A DNA stretch of 49,921 bases from a bacterium (GTDB lineage Bacteria; Myxococcota_A; Bradymonadia; UBA7976; UBA1532): the NCBI GenBank assembly GCA_030427205.1, contig JAUHXC010000061.1:1-49921 (forward strand), given 5' to 3'. The translations under genes were made by a program, and so were the position numbers. Under the pieces are notes generated by a model. The model was given only the letters and a program-made list of their open reading frames with translations. It did not search any database and was not told the DNA's origin. This document shows positions 1 through 8,362 of this stretch, in pieces; within the stretch, counting starts at the first letter, position 1; every line of letters begins with the position of its first letter.

Positions 1-482
1 ATCAGCGCCGAGACCTCCGCCCGGGGCAGAAACAGCATCACCCCGCCGCGGGCCGCGTAGATCGAGTCGAGCCAGACGCCGCGATCGTAGCCTTCATCGG
101 GCCCGAAGACCGACATCGAGCCGCCCGTACGCCCCGAGGGCCGGGCGACGAGGGCGCCGTGATGCACGATCCAGATGCCGCGCGCGGGGGTGCCGGCCCG
201 GGTCAGCCGGGCGCCGCCGGTGACCAGCCGCGGCTCGAGGCGCTGCCCGGCGCGCAAGAGCGCCCGCAGCTCGGCCCACGACGGCGCGTGGCCCAGGGCG
301 GCGCAGGCGGCGGCGAAGTGCGGCAGGCTCGCGCTCGGCGCGTCGAGGGTCGCGTGCATCGCCGCCAGACGCAGCGCGCCGGCCAGCGGCAGCCCCGCGT
401 TGCGGAACTGCGCGAGCGCCTCGACGATCGGTCGGAAATCGGCGCGCACCCCACTCGCCTCGCCGTTTTGCATGGAGCCCAT
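1..482 (-). CDS. cyclic-nucleotide-binding-like protein, 3' part outside window
   Basis: The reading frame is open from an ATG at 482 down to the first base of the window, so only the first 160 codons are present and the C-terminus is missing. Residues from about 75 on (RLTRAGTPARGIWIVHHG, then a Gly/Ser-rich turn and GYDRGVWLDS) follow the beta-roll pattern of cNMP-binding/Crp-type effector domains: a hydrophobic strand, a G-x(n)-IWIV-x-x-G strand pair, and a later PGD-like turn. The N-terminal 70 residues are helical and unassigned. A second ATG at 473 is an alternative start and no good Shine-Dalgarno is seen for either. A perfect 12-bp palindrome lies about 55 bases upstream. Whether it binds a nucleotide is unknown; the phosphate-binding Arg cannot be placed with confidence. 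Confidence 0.5.
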   Translation of the reverse strand, partial: MGSMQNGEASGVRADFRPIVEALAQFRNAGLPLAGALRLAAMHATLDAPSASLPHFAAACAALGHAPSWAELRALLRAGQRLEPRLVTGGARLTRAGTPARGIWIVHHGALVARPSGRTGGSMSVFGPDEGYDRGVWLDSIYAARGGVMLFLPRAEVSAL

Positions 483-535
483 GGAAGCGATGGAGGCGTG
501 TGAGATCAAGTCCGATTGTGATCTATGGGGTGTAT

Positions 536-547
536 GACCGATCGGTC
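536..547. promoter_or_regulatory. TetR-like operator palindrome
   Basis: GACCGATCGGTC is a perfect 12-bp inverted repeat in the short gap between the protease 3' end and the upstream side of the cNMP-like gene. Many TetR-family repressors bind GACCGnnCGGTC-type sites. Its place 54-65 bases before the ATG at 482 suits control of that gene. No TetR gene is in the window; the regulator assignment is inference. Confidence 0.35.
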
Positions 548-554
548 GGCGCGC

Positions 555-1658
555 TCAGCGCGCGGCGACGGGCGGATCGAGCATCACCCGGGCCATCATC
601 GCCCGCCCGCCGCGGCGGATGGTCAGCTCGACCTCTTCACCGGGATCGAACTTCTCCAGCGCGTAGAGCAGGTCGTCGCTCTTCTGCAGCGGGTGCGGGC
701 CCAGCGCGACGAGCACGTCCCCCAGCACCATGCGCCCCTGACCGTCCCGTCCGGTGCCGACGATGCCCGCTCGGCCAGCGGCGCCGGCCGGATCGACGGT
801 GAGCACCAGCAGCCCGGCGACCCCCAGGCGGCGACCCATGGCGTCGTGGGCGATGCGCAGGCCCAGGCGGGGGCGCACCAGCCGCCCGTACTCGATGAGC
901 TGCGGCACGACCCGGTTGACGGTGTCGACCGGCACCGCGAAGCCGATGCCCGCCGCGGCCCCCGAGCGGCTCTTGATGGCGGTGTTGACCCCCACCAGCC
1001 GCCCGGCGCTGTCGAGCAGCGGCCCGCCCGAGTTGCCGGGGTTGATCGCCGCGTCGGTCTGGATGACACCCGGGATCTCGCGGCCGGTCAGGCTGCGGAT
1101 GGTGCGGTCGAGCGCGCTGACCACGCCCACCGTCAGCGAGTGATCGAGCCCGAACGGGTTGCCGATGGCCAGCACCCGCTGACCCACCTGCAGGTCGTGG
1201 CTGTGGCCGATGTCGATGGGCAGCAGCGCCCCGCTGTCGGCGCCGATCTCGAGCACCGCCAGGTCGACCTCCGGCGCCTGCCCGATCACCTTCGCCGACC
1301 AGGTCGACTGGTCTTCGAGGGTCACCCGCACCGCGCCCGCCTCGGCGACGACGTGGTAGTTGGTGACGATGTGCCCGTCCCGGCTCCAGACGATGCCGCT
1401 GCCGGTGCCGCGGGCCCGGTCGAACGCCGCGTAGGCCTCCTCGCCGTTCCGCGTGGTGATCGAGACCACCGAGCCCGAGACCCGGCTGAAGAGGTCGATG
1501 GTGGCCTGCTCGTCGGGGGTCAGCGGTCCGCGGGCGGTCACCGGGCGCGGGCCGGCGTCGGTGAGCCAGCCGCGCACGTCGTCGAGGGCGAGGCCGATCG
1601 CGACGCCCAGCCCCAGCACCGCGGCCCAGGTCAGCGCCCGGCGGATCCCGGGGTGCAC
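555..1658 (-). CDS. HtrA/DegP-like trypsin-type serine protease with PDZ domain
   Basis: This 367-residue envelope protease has one N-terminal hydrophobic segment (about residues 8-25, signal peptide or anchor), a chymotrypsin-fold protease domain and one PDZ domain (about 260-355). The catalytic triad is visible: His102 in NYHVV, Asp132 in EVDLAVLE and Ser210 in NPGNSGGPL. One PDZ domain matches DegS/short HtrA proteins rather than DegP, which has two. The start is GTG at 1658, with AAGGG eight bases upstream inside the end of the preceding gene. It begins one base beyond the stop of the AI-2E permease and so is probably translationally coupled. The likely role is periplasmic protein quality control or stress-signal proteolysis. 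Confidence 0.9.
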   Translation of the reverse strand: MHPGIRRALTWAAVLGLGVAIGLALDDVRGWLTDAGPRPVTARGPLTPDEQATIDLFSRVSGSVVSITTRNGEEAYAAFDRARGTGSGIVWSRDGHIVTNYHVVAEAGAVRVTLEDQSTWSAKVIGQAPEVDLAVLEIGADSGALLPIDIGHSHDLQVGQRVLAIGNPFGLDHSLTVGVVSALDRTIRSLTGREIPGVIQTDAAINPGNSGGPLLDSAGRLVGVNTAIKSRSGAAAGIGFAVPVDTVNRVVPQLIEYGRLVRPRLGLRIAHDAMGRRLGVAGLLVLTVDPAGAAGRAGIVGTGRDGQGRMVLGDVLVALGPHPLQKSDDLLYALEKFDPGEEVELTIRRGGRAMMARVMLDPPVAAR

Positions 1659-1659
1659 G

Positions 1660-2772
1660 TCAACCCTTCATCAGGGTGGCGATGGGCTCGAGGGCCGGGA
1701 TGCGGGCGCAGATGACCTTGATCGACACCATGATCGGCACCGCCAGGATCATGCCCACCGGCCCCCACAGCGCCCCCCACACCAGCATCGAGAGGAAGAC
1801 CACCAGCGGCGAGACCTTGACCGCGTGACCCACGTAGCGCGGGTCGAGCCAGGCGCCGATGACCCCGTTGATGGCCACCAGCCCGACGATGACGAACGCC
1901 GCCATCCAGCCGCTCATCGCCGGGTCGACGAGCACCACCAGTATCGGCGGCAGCGACGCGACGATGGCCCCCACGGTGGGGATGAAGTTGAGCGGGAAGG
2001 CCAACAGCCCCCAGAACGCCGCAAAATCGACGCCGCAGACCCATAGGAACAGCCAGACGCAGGTGCCGGTGAGCGCGCTGATGAACGTCTTGGCCACCAG
2101 ATAGGCCCGCACGTCGCGCCCGATGCCCACCAGGGCCCCCAAGAGCGGATGTTTCGCCCCGTAGGCCTCGGTGAACTTCTCCCTGAAGCGGGCCGCCTCG
2201 GCGAGGATGAACCCCGCCAGCAGCAGGGTCAGCGCGAACGAGCCCAGCGCGGCGGTCGCCGTGCCCAGGGTGCGCTGGGCCATGCGCGCGCTCTCGTTGA
2301 GCACCCGCGGCAGCAGATCCTGCGTCAGCTCCTGGCGCAGCGCCTCGCGGGCCGGGCCGTCGCCCACCCGCTCCATGCCCCAGTCGATGAGCGCGTTGGT
2401 CTCGAAGACCAGGCGGTTCTGATACTTGGGCAGCTCCTGGCTCAGCGGGCCGGCGGTGCTGATGAAGAAGAGGATGAGCCCCAGGAGCGGCAGCATCGCC
2501 GCGCCTTCGGCCACCACGATCGCGACGCCGGTGGGCCAGCCGCGCCGGGTCATGCCGCGCACGACCGGCAGCAGGATGAACGCCAGCAGCAGCGCCAGCA
2601 CCAGCGGCACCAGGATCGGCTGCAGATACACCAGCACGAACCCGCCGAGCACCAGCGCGATGAGCCGGTTGGCGACGCCGCTCACCCGCAGCGCGGGGCG
2701 GATCGCACCCAGCGGCCGCGTCTCGCGGTGCTCGCGCCCTTCGGGCTCGCTCGGGGGAGGTGATGCGGACAT
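1660..2772 (-). CDS. AI-2E family (PerM-like) membrane protein
   Basis: The 370-residue polytopic membrane protein has a charged, Pro/Glu-rich cytoplasmic N-terminus (about 35 residues), then hydrophobic hairpins (VLGGFVLVYLQPILVPLVLA and following), a long central soluble segment (about 110-170), and a C-terminal group of helices ending with the family-typical PVGMILAVPIMVSIKVI. The WGLLAFPLNFIPTVGAIVAS stretch is the conserved FIPxxG motif of AI-2E/PerM permeases. Known members act as AI-2 exporters, Na+/H+ antiporters or putative permeases, so the substrate here is not predictable. It is the first gene of a two-gene unit with the HtrA-like protease, which starts one base after its stop. 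Confidence 0.88.
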   Translation of the reverse strand: MSASPPPSEPEGREHRETRPLGAIRPALRVSGVANRLIALVLGGFVLVYLQPILVPLVLALLLAFILLPVVRGMTRRGWPTGVAIVVAEGAAMLPLLGLILFFISTAGPLSQELPKYQNRLVFETNALIDWGMERVGDGPAREALRQELTQDLLPRVLNESARMAQRTLGTATAALGSFALTLLLAGFILAEAARFREKFTEAYGAKHPLLGALVGIGRDVRAYLVAKTFISALTGTCVWLFLWVCGVDFAAFWGLLAFPLNFIPTVGAIVASLPPILVVLVDPAMSGWMAAFVIVGLVAINGVIGAWLDPRYVGHAVKVSPLVVFLSMLVWGALWGPVGMILAVPIMVSIKVICARIPALEPIATLMKG

Positions 2773-2857
2773 CGTCGACCGAGTATCATGCTCCGGCGCA
2801 GGCCGTCCAACGGGCCGCGCAGCGCTCGAACGCCGCGGGCCGGCTACGGCGCGCGAT

Positions 2858-3005
2858 CGCCGCTGCGATCGAGCCGGCGACGAGCGACACAGTCGCCGTA
2901 CACATCGAACGTCGCGCCGATCGGCGCGCCAACGGCCTCATCGGCGAGCGCAGGGTCGAAGGCGCTGCGCGGATGGCGCGCCCGGGCACCGTGGGCCAGG
3001 GCGAG
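2858..3005 (-). pseudogene. decayed C-terminal fragment of an L-family lipoprotein
   Basis: Just past the stop of the lipoprotein at 3020, the minus strand encodes a degenerate copy of the same family's last 50 or so residues. SLALAHG matches GFALAHG of the intact copies, and after a divergent middle ATFDVYGDCVARRRLDRSGD matches STFKAFCDCVACRVLDRGGD. At DNA level 16 bases around ALAHG differ by only one. Three tail cysteines are lost by first-base changes (TGC to GGC, CGT and CGC) and the final CPxL is gone. No start codon or N-terminal part remains. It is read as the remnant of a third tandem copy. The rest of the 2773-3019 gap shows no gene. Confidence 0.6.
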
Positions 3006-3019
3006 CGACCGCGCATCCG

Positions 3020-3763
3020 TCAGAGGGCGGGGCACAGGTCGCAGTCGCCGCCGCGGTCGAGCACCCGGCAGGCGACGCAGTCGCAGAACGCCTTGAAGGT
3101 CGAGCAGACCGGCGTCGGGCTGGCGTTGATGGGCGGTGCATCGCCGACGTTGATCGTGATGCCGGGATAGCGCGCCTCGGGGGTCGGGCCGTGGGCGAGG
3201 GCGAAGCCGGTCAGGATGACGTGCGGGCTGATCGCGCTGAAGCCGTTGAACTCGTCGACCCGGCGCATCGCCGCGTAGCCATCGGGCACGGTCTCGACTT
3301 CGGTGCGATCGGAGACCTCGTCGTCGAAGGACCACACGTCGTAGGTGCCATCCGGGTTGGCCTGCACCCCCGCGCCGCGGCTGTCCGTCGGGCTGGTATC
3401 TTCCCCGAAGACGATGAAGTTCTCGGCGAAGTTGTAGAGGAAGTAGCGCGCGTCGCCGCTCTCGACGTCGGTCACCACCAGCACGAGATCGCCGCCATCG
3501 GCGGCGCTGAACAGCTCCTGGCGCACGTGCATCTCCCGGGCGAGCTCGCCTTCGAGCCAAGTGTAGCCGGTCCCTTCGGTGATGGCGGCGCCGTCTTGTT
3601 CGAAGGTGTCATCGGCCTCCCCGTAGCCGTGCACATAGAGGCCGAAGTTCTCCGCGAGGTAGTCGGGGATCGTCGGCTCGGTCTCGTCATCGGCCGAGCA
3701 GCCGACCGCCAGGCCGAGCGCGACGAGGGCGGGCAGCAGGCGGCGGAGGTGGGTGAGCATCAT
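3020..3763 (-). CDS. L-family lipoprotein with six-cysteine tail (copy 1)
   Basis: This predicted lipoprotein of about 247 residues has a signal peptide with lipobox-like LAVGC and an acidic linker (SADDETEPTIPDYL). The conserved body carries EMHVRQELFSAADGGDLVLV, YFLYN, FIVFGEDT and GVQANPDGTYDVWSFDDEVS. The C-terminal tail has cysteines in the pattern C-x6-C-x-C-x2-C-x8-C-x2-C and ends in CPAL. No known domain was recognised. Two adjacent ATGs (3763, 3760) follow AGGAG; the second has better spacing. It is separated by 32 bases from copy 2 upstream on the same strand, so both are probably expressed from one promoter. Its role is unknown; the tail could form disulfides or hold a metal. Confidence 0.75.
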   Translation of the reverse strand: MMLTHLRRLLPALVALGLAVGCSADDETEPTIPDYLAENFGLYVHGYGEADDTFEQDGAAITEGTGYTWLEGELAREMHVRQELFSAADGGDLVLVVTDVESGDARYFLYNFAENFIVFGEDTSPTDSRGAGVQANPDGTYDVWSFDDEVSDRTEVETVPDGYAAMRRVDEFNGFSAISPHVILTGFALAHGPTPEARYPGITINVGDAPPINASPTPVCSTFKAFCDCVACRVLDRGGDCDLCPAL

Positions 3764-3795
3764 GGTCTCCTGGGCAAGAAGGTGGTCGTGGCGCT

Positions 3796-4542
3796 TCAGA
3801 GCGCCGGGCAGAGGTCGCAGTCGCCGCCGCGGTCGAGCACGCGGCAGGCGACACAGTCGCAGAACGCCTTGAAGGTCGAGCACACCGGCGTCGTGCCGGC
3901 CTCGGTCGTGGGGGGTGGCCTGACGTTCTTGGTGTCCGGAGGACGCACGAAGCGGGCCTCGGGGGTCGGCCCGTGGGCCAGGGCGAAGCCGGTCAGGATG
4001 ACGTGCGGGCTGATCTCGCTGAAGCCGTTGAAGGCGTCCACCCGGCGCATCGCGGTGTAGCCGTCGGGCACGGTCTCGACGTCGGTGCGATCGGAGACCG
4101 CGTCGTCGAAGGTCCACACCTCGTAGGTGCCGTCGGGGTTGGCCTGTACGCCCGCGCCGCGGCTGTCGGCGGCGCCGGTGTCCTCGCCGAAGACGATGAA
4201 GTTCTCGGCGAGGTTGTAGAGGAAATAGCGCGACTCGTCGCTCGCGACGTCGGTCACCACCAGCACGAGATCACCGCCCTCGGCGGCGCTGAACAGCTCC
4301 TGGCGCACGTGCATCTCGCGCGAGTTCTCGTCGCCCTCGAGCCAGGTGTAGCCGGTGCCCTGGTTGATGAGCACGCCGTCCTCTTCGAAGGTCTCGTCGG
4401 CTTCGTCGTAGCCGGCGAGGTAGAGGCCGAAGGTCTCGGCGAGGTAGTCGGGGACCGTCGGCTCGGTCTCGTCGGCCTCGTCGGCCGAGCAGCCGGTGAC
4501 GAGCGCGAGCGGGACGAGTACGATCAACAGGCGCCTGAGCAT
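3796..4542 (-). CDS. L-family lipoprotein with six-cysteine tail (copy 2)
   Basis: This close paralogue of the 3020 lipoprotein shares nearly all of its body and the last 27 residues. The signal peptide ends in the good lipobox LVTGC. The start ATG at 4542 is preceded by GAGGAGG with 4-base spacing, which settles it over the much longer open frame that continues upstream. The variable part lies just before the tail, where this copy has RPPDTKNVRPPPTTEAG. It is divergently transcribed from the frameshifted M28-like gene at 4727, and a copy of the TGGCGA palindrome sits about 60 bases before its start. The function is unrecognised. Two tandem intact copies and a third decayed copy (2858) show repeated local duplication. 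Confidence 0.78.
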   Translation of the reverse strand: MLRRLLIVLVPLALVTGCSADEADETEPTVPDYLAETFGLYLAGYDEADETFEEDGVLINQGTGYTWLEGDENSREMHVRQELFSAAEGGDLVLVVTDVASDESRYFLYNLAENFIVFGEDTGAADSRGAGVQANPDGTYEVWTFDDAVSDRTDVETVPDGYTAMRRVDAFNGFSEISPHVILTGFALAHGPTPEARFVRPPDTKNVRPPPTTEAGTTPVCSTFKAFCDCVACRVLDRGGDCDLCPAL

Positions 4543-4602
4543 GATGCCTCCTCGGGTTGACGAGCTACCTCGACCGTTACCCGCCGCCGCGCGTATGGGA
4601 CA

Positions 4603-4616
4603 TGGCGATATCGCCA
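4603..4616 (-). promoter_or_regulatory. TGGCGA palindrome, site b (upstream of 3796 lipoprotein)
   Basis: TGGCGATATCGCCA is a perfect 14-bp palindrome 60 bases before the lipoprotein start. On the minus strand it is preceded by GGCG, as at the other sites. It is one of seven related sites in the window and is read as an operator or core promoter element. Confidence 0.55.
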
Positions 4617-4645
4617 CGCCCCCCGGCCCCGTTGGCATCAAGGCG

Positions 4646-4659
4646 TGGCGATTCCGCCA
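4646..4659 (+). promoter_or_regulatory. TGGCGA palindrome, site a (upstream of 4727 gene)
   Basis: TGGCGATTCCGCCA, flanked by GCG on the left and TTCCG on the right, lies 67 bases before the GTG start of the P-family gene. Together with site b it forms a divergent pair with centres 43 bases apart. Confidence 0.55.
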
Positions 4660-4726
4660 TTCCGTGTGCCGGTGCTCTTCGACATCGTGGTCTCGATTCC
4701 TTTCGTTTCGAGACCATGGAGGGCGC

Positions 4727-6459
4727 GTGCGCAGACTCATCATCGGCTTGACGGGGCTTCTGTGCCTGCTGACGTGGGGGTGTGACGACGGCGACGGGGC
4801 GCCGACGGCCGACGTCGCGGTCCAGCCCGAGCTCGATACGGGGGTGAACCCGACGTCGGCCCCGACGCCGGCCCCGCCCCGGCCGAGGCCTTCAGCGCCC
4901 TGCAGGCCGCCGTCGATCCGGCGCGCTACCGCGCCGACCTGGCGTCCATCGGCAGCGCCCCGCGGCCGTTCCCCTATGGCGAGAACTATCAGGCCACGGC
5001 CGATCTGTGCGCGGCGACCTTCCTCGACGCCGGGCTCGAGGTCACCCGCCAGCCGCTGCCCTATGGCGGCGAGAACGTCATCGGCGTCCTGCCCGGGATC
5101 GAGCGCCCCGCCGAGCGGGTCGTCGTCGCCGCTGCCTTCGACTCCGAGGACCACTGCCCGGGCGCCGGCAACAACGCGTCGGGCACCGCCGGCGTGCTCG
5201 AGGCCGCCCGGGTCCTGACCGGTCGGCGCTACGCGCGCACGCTCGTCTTCGGCTGCGTCGGCGCCGAGATCGGCGGCTACTACGGGTCCAAGGACCTCGC
5301 CGCGCGCATCGTCGCGGCCGGCGGCGAGGTGCACGGCATGCTGGCGCTGCAGAGCATCGCCTACACCGACGAGACCCCGGGCAGCCAGAGCGTGCCCGCG
5401 GGGCTGGATCTGGCGTTCCCCAGCCTGGGGCAGGCCCTCGACGCCCGCGAGCGCCGGGGAGACTTCATCTTCTACGTCTCCGACGACGTCTCGCCGATGA
5501 GCGCGCACATCGAGGCCGCCAGCGCCGCGGTCGACCTGCCGGTGATCGGGCTCGAGCTCGACGCCGTCCTGCGGGTCAGCGACCTGACCGTGGCCCTGCA
5601 AGCCTCGCCCCACGGGCCCTTCTGGGCCCGCGACCTGCCGGGCACGATGCTCACCGACACCGGCTACCTGCGTAACGTCTACGACCTCTGCGTGCGCGGC
5701 GCCGACCGCTTGGAGAACCTCGATCCCGACTTCGCGGTGAAGGTCACCCGGGCCGCCGTCGGCGCCCTGGCCCGGGCCGCCGAGCCCGCCGAGGGCCCGC
5801 CGGCCGAGGGGCACATGCTCGATCCGCAGCCGGTGCGTCCGCCGCCCTTCGTCTGCGACGCGCCGGGCGGCGAGTGCGAGGACGGGCAGCGCTGCGCCCT
5901 GCTGCGCACCGACGTCGCCGAGCTGACCTGCGAGCCGCCCGCCGCCGAGCCGCTGGGGCTCGACGCGCCGTGCGAGCGGCGGCCCGACGGCGGCGACAGC
6001 TGCGCCGCCGGCCTGCGCTGCACCTTCGCCGGCTCCACACGCGAGCAGGGCCGCCGCTGCCGCCCGCAATGCGTATCCAGCCTCGACTGCGTCGAGGGCG
6101 AGGTCTGCCCGGATTTCGGTGCTGACGTCAGCAGCTGCGCCGCGCGCTGCGATCCGTTCGGCGATGACTGCGGCGAAGGCACCGGCTGCATGCATACCCC
6201 CGACGTCGCCGGCATCGGCACCGACTTCTTCTGCAGCGTCGCCGGCGAGCTGGCCGAGGGCGAGGCGTGCAGTGGAGGCGGCTGCGCCCCGGGCACGCGC
6301 TGCACCAGCCTCTACAGTGACGGCGGGCGCGTATGCCGGCGCTACTGTCGCCCGTCGGTGCCCGACTGCGGGGCCGAGCTGGTGTGCCTCCAGTACCACG
6401 GCAACGGCGTGCCCGATGACACCGGGCTGTGCGTGCCGGCGGCCTATCAGCTCGATTGA
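4727..6459 (+). pseudogene. M28-peptidase-like lipoprotein, frameshifted, zinc site lost (P copy 1)
   Basis: A GTG start at 4727 behind GGAGGG opens a signal peptide (RRLIIGLTGLLCLLTWGC) and acidic linker. After the G5 run at 4840-4844 the frame that matches the paralogue at 6577 is shifted by one base; one more G would restore it. The second frame runs to 6459 with an M28-like domain and a Cys-rich C-terminal part. All five M28 zinc ligands appear replaced: AAFDS for the H-x-D motif, GAGNNASG for GADDNASG, GAEIGG for the EE motif, LQSIAY for the D/E ligand strand and VYDL for the final YH. It could be a sequencing error, slippage or a true pseudogene; the catalytic losses argue for a non-enzymatic protein either way. 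Confidence 0.72.
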
Positions 6460-6491
6460 CGGCCGCCGTATCACACCGGGCGCGCGCGCCG

Positions 6492-6505
6492 TGGCGATAT
6501 CGCTA
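6492..6505 (+). promoter_or_regulatory. TGGCGA palindrome, site c (upstream of 6577 gene)
   Basis: TGGCGATATCGCTA, preceded by CCG and followed by TTCCG, lies 72 bases before the ATG of the second P-family gene. Thirteen of fourteen bases fit the consensus palindrome seen at 4603. Confidence 0.55.
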
Positions 6506-6576
6506 TTCCGCGCGCCGGCCGCCGTCGAGATGCTCGGTGAGGTCGTCGAACGGCTCGACGACGATGGGGGGATGTC

Positions 6577-8346
6577 ATGCGTAGAGTGATCATCGGGATG
6601 TGTGCGCTGCTGTGCGTGCTGGCATGGGGCTGCGACGACGGGGACGTCGACGAGACGCCGGACGTCGCGGTCGCTCCCGAGCCGGAGCCGGAGCCGGAGC
6701 CGGAGCCCGAGCCGGAGCCCGAGCCGGAGCCGGAGCCCGACCTCGGCCTCGAGCCCGACGCTGGCCCCGACCCGGCCGAGGCGTTCGCCGCCTTGCAGGA
6801 CGCGGTCGACCCGGCGCGCTATCGCGCCGATCTCGAGGCCATCGGCGGCGCCCCGCGGCCCTTCCCATACGGCGCGAACTATCAGGCCACCGCCGAGCGC
6901 TGCGCGGCGGCCTTCTTCGAAGCCGGCCTCCAGGTCACCCGCCAGCCGCTGCCCTATGGCGGCGAGAACATCATCGGCGTGCTGCCGGGCGCCGACCGCC
7001 CCGACGAGCAGATCGTCGTCACCGCCGCCTTCGACTCGGAGGACCACTGCCCCGGCGCCGACATCAACGCCTCGGGCACCGCCGGGCTGATCGAGGCCGC
7101 GCGGGTGCTCGGCGAACGACGCTACGCGCGCACGCTCGTCTTCGCGTGCCTCGGCGCCGAGATCTTCGGCGACTACGGGTCGAACGATCTCGCCGCGCGG
7201 TTGGTGGACGCGGGCGCCGACGTCCGGGGCATGATCGCGCTGCAGAACCTGGCCTACACCGACGACACCCCCGGCAGTCAGACGGTGCCGCCCGGGCTCG
7301 ACCTGGCGTTCCCCGACGTGGGCCGGGCGCTCGAAGCCCGCGAGGGCCGGGCGGACTTCATCTTCTATGTCTCCGACGTCGAGTCGGGCATGAGCGCGCA
7401 CATCGAGGCCGCCTGCGCCGACGTCGACCTGCCGGTGATCGGCCTCGAACTCGACGCCATCCTGCGGGCCAGCGATCTCACCGAGGCCCTCAAGCGCTCC
7501 GACCATCGCTCGTTCTGGGCCCGTGACCTGCCGGGCACGATGCTCACCGACACCGGCGAGCTGCGCACGCCATATGCCGGCTGCGCGCGCGGCCCCGACA
7601 GCCTCGAGACGCTCGACGTCGACTTCGCGGTCAAGGTCACCCGCGCCGCCGTCGGCGCGCTGGCCCGGGCCGCCGAGCCCGCCGACGGCCCGCCGACCGA
7701 GGGGCGCATGGTCGATCCGGCGCCCGTGCGCCCGGTGCCCGTCACCTGCGACGCGCCCGGCGGGCAGTGCGAGGACGGGCAGCGCTGCGCCCTGCTCTCG
7801 CCCAGCGGGCTCGTCTGCGAGCCACCCGCCGCCGACCCGCTGGCGCTCGACGCCCCCTGCGAGCGGCGCGAGGACGGCGGCGACAGCTGCGCGCCGGGTC
7901 TGTTCTGCAGCTTCGCCGGCTTCACGCCCGAGGCGGGCCGCCGCTGCCGCCCGCTCTGCCGGACGACTGGCGACTGCGTCGAGGGCGAGGTCTGCCCGAG
8001 CCTGGGTCTCGAAGCGAGCAACTGCGTGGCGCGCTGTGATGTCTTCGCCGATGACTGCGGGGAGGGCACGGCCTGCGTCCACAGCAGTGACGCGTCCAGC
8101 ACCGGGACCGTCTTCTCGTGCGGACGCATCGGCGACGCGCCTGAAGGTGGGCCCTGCTCCGACGCGCGATGCGTCGCGGGCACGCGCTGCACCAGCGAGT
8201 ACGGCGCCGACGGGGCCGTGTGCCGCCGCTATTGTCGCCCCTCGGCGCCCGATTGTGGGGCGGAGCTGGTGTGTCTCCAACTGCACGGCAACGGCGTGCC
8301 CGATGACACCGGCCTGTGCGTGCCGGCGGCCTATCAGGTCGACTGA
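6577..8346 (+). CDS. M28-peptidase-like lipoprotein, predicted pseudoenzyme (P copy 2)
   Basis: This 589-residue exported protein has a signal peptide ending in LAWGC, a (Glu-Pro)n spacer (residues 35-55), an M28-like domain (about 65-370) and a C-terminal half with about two dozen cysteines in CxxGxxC-type spacing. The fold motifs are kept (GENIIGVLPG, NASGTAG, SDHRSFW, GTMLTDTG) but the zinc ligands are not. His151 is Ala (AAFDS), the bridging Asp163 is Ile (ADINASG), the second Glu of EE is Ile, the D/E ligand is Gln (LQNLAY) and the final YH is YAG. It is therefore probably a binding protein. The start ATG follows GGGGGG. The cytochrome-type gene at 8363 starts 16 bases after its stop, so they are likely co-transcribed. 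Confidence 0.8.
   Translation: MRRVIIGMCALLCVLAWGCDDGDVDETPDVAVAPEPEPEPEPEPEPEPEPEPEPDLGLEPDAGPDPAEAFAALQDAVDPARYRADLEAIGGAPRPFPYGANYQATAERCAAAFFEAGLQVTRQPLPYGGENIIGVLPGADRPDEQIVVTAAFDSEDHCPGADINASGTAGLIEAARVLGERRYARTLVFACLGAEIFGDYGSNDLAARLVDAGADVRGMIALQNLAYTDDTPGSQTVPPGLDLAFPDVGRALEAREGRADFIFYVSDVESGMSAHIEAACADVDLPVIGLELDAILRASDLTEALKRSDHRSFWARDLPGTMLTDTGELRTPYAGCARGPDSLETLDVDFAVKVTRAAVGALARAAEPADGPPTEGRMVDPAPVRPVPVTCDAPGGQCEDGQRCALLSPSGLVCEPPAADPLALDAPCERREDGGDSCAPGLFCSFAGFTPEAGRRCRPLCRTTGDCVEGEVCPSLGLEASNCVARCDVFADDCGEGTACVHSSDASSTGTVFSCGRIGDAPEGGPCSDARCVAGTRCTSEYGADGAVCRRYCRPSAPDCGAELVCLQLHGNGVPDDTGLCVPAAYQVD
6679..6740 (+). repeat. 6-bp tandem repeat GAGCCS encoding (Glu-Pro)n
   Basis: About ten copies of GAGCCG/GAGCCC encode an uninterrupted Glu-Pro spacer between signal peptide and enzyme-like domain. 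The unit keeps the frame, so slippage would change spacer length only. The paralogues at 4727 and 20823 lack it. Confidence 0.85.
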
Positions 8347-8362
8347 CCCGGAGAGACAGACC

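Noticed and set aside
4603..4659. Paired palindromes considered as a transcription terminator or a restriction-site cluster
   Set aside because: They lie between divergent starts, have no T-run, and recur at comparable distances before related genes elsewhere, which fits an operator or promoter better.
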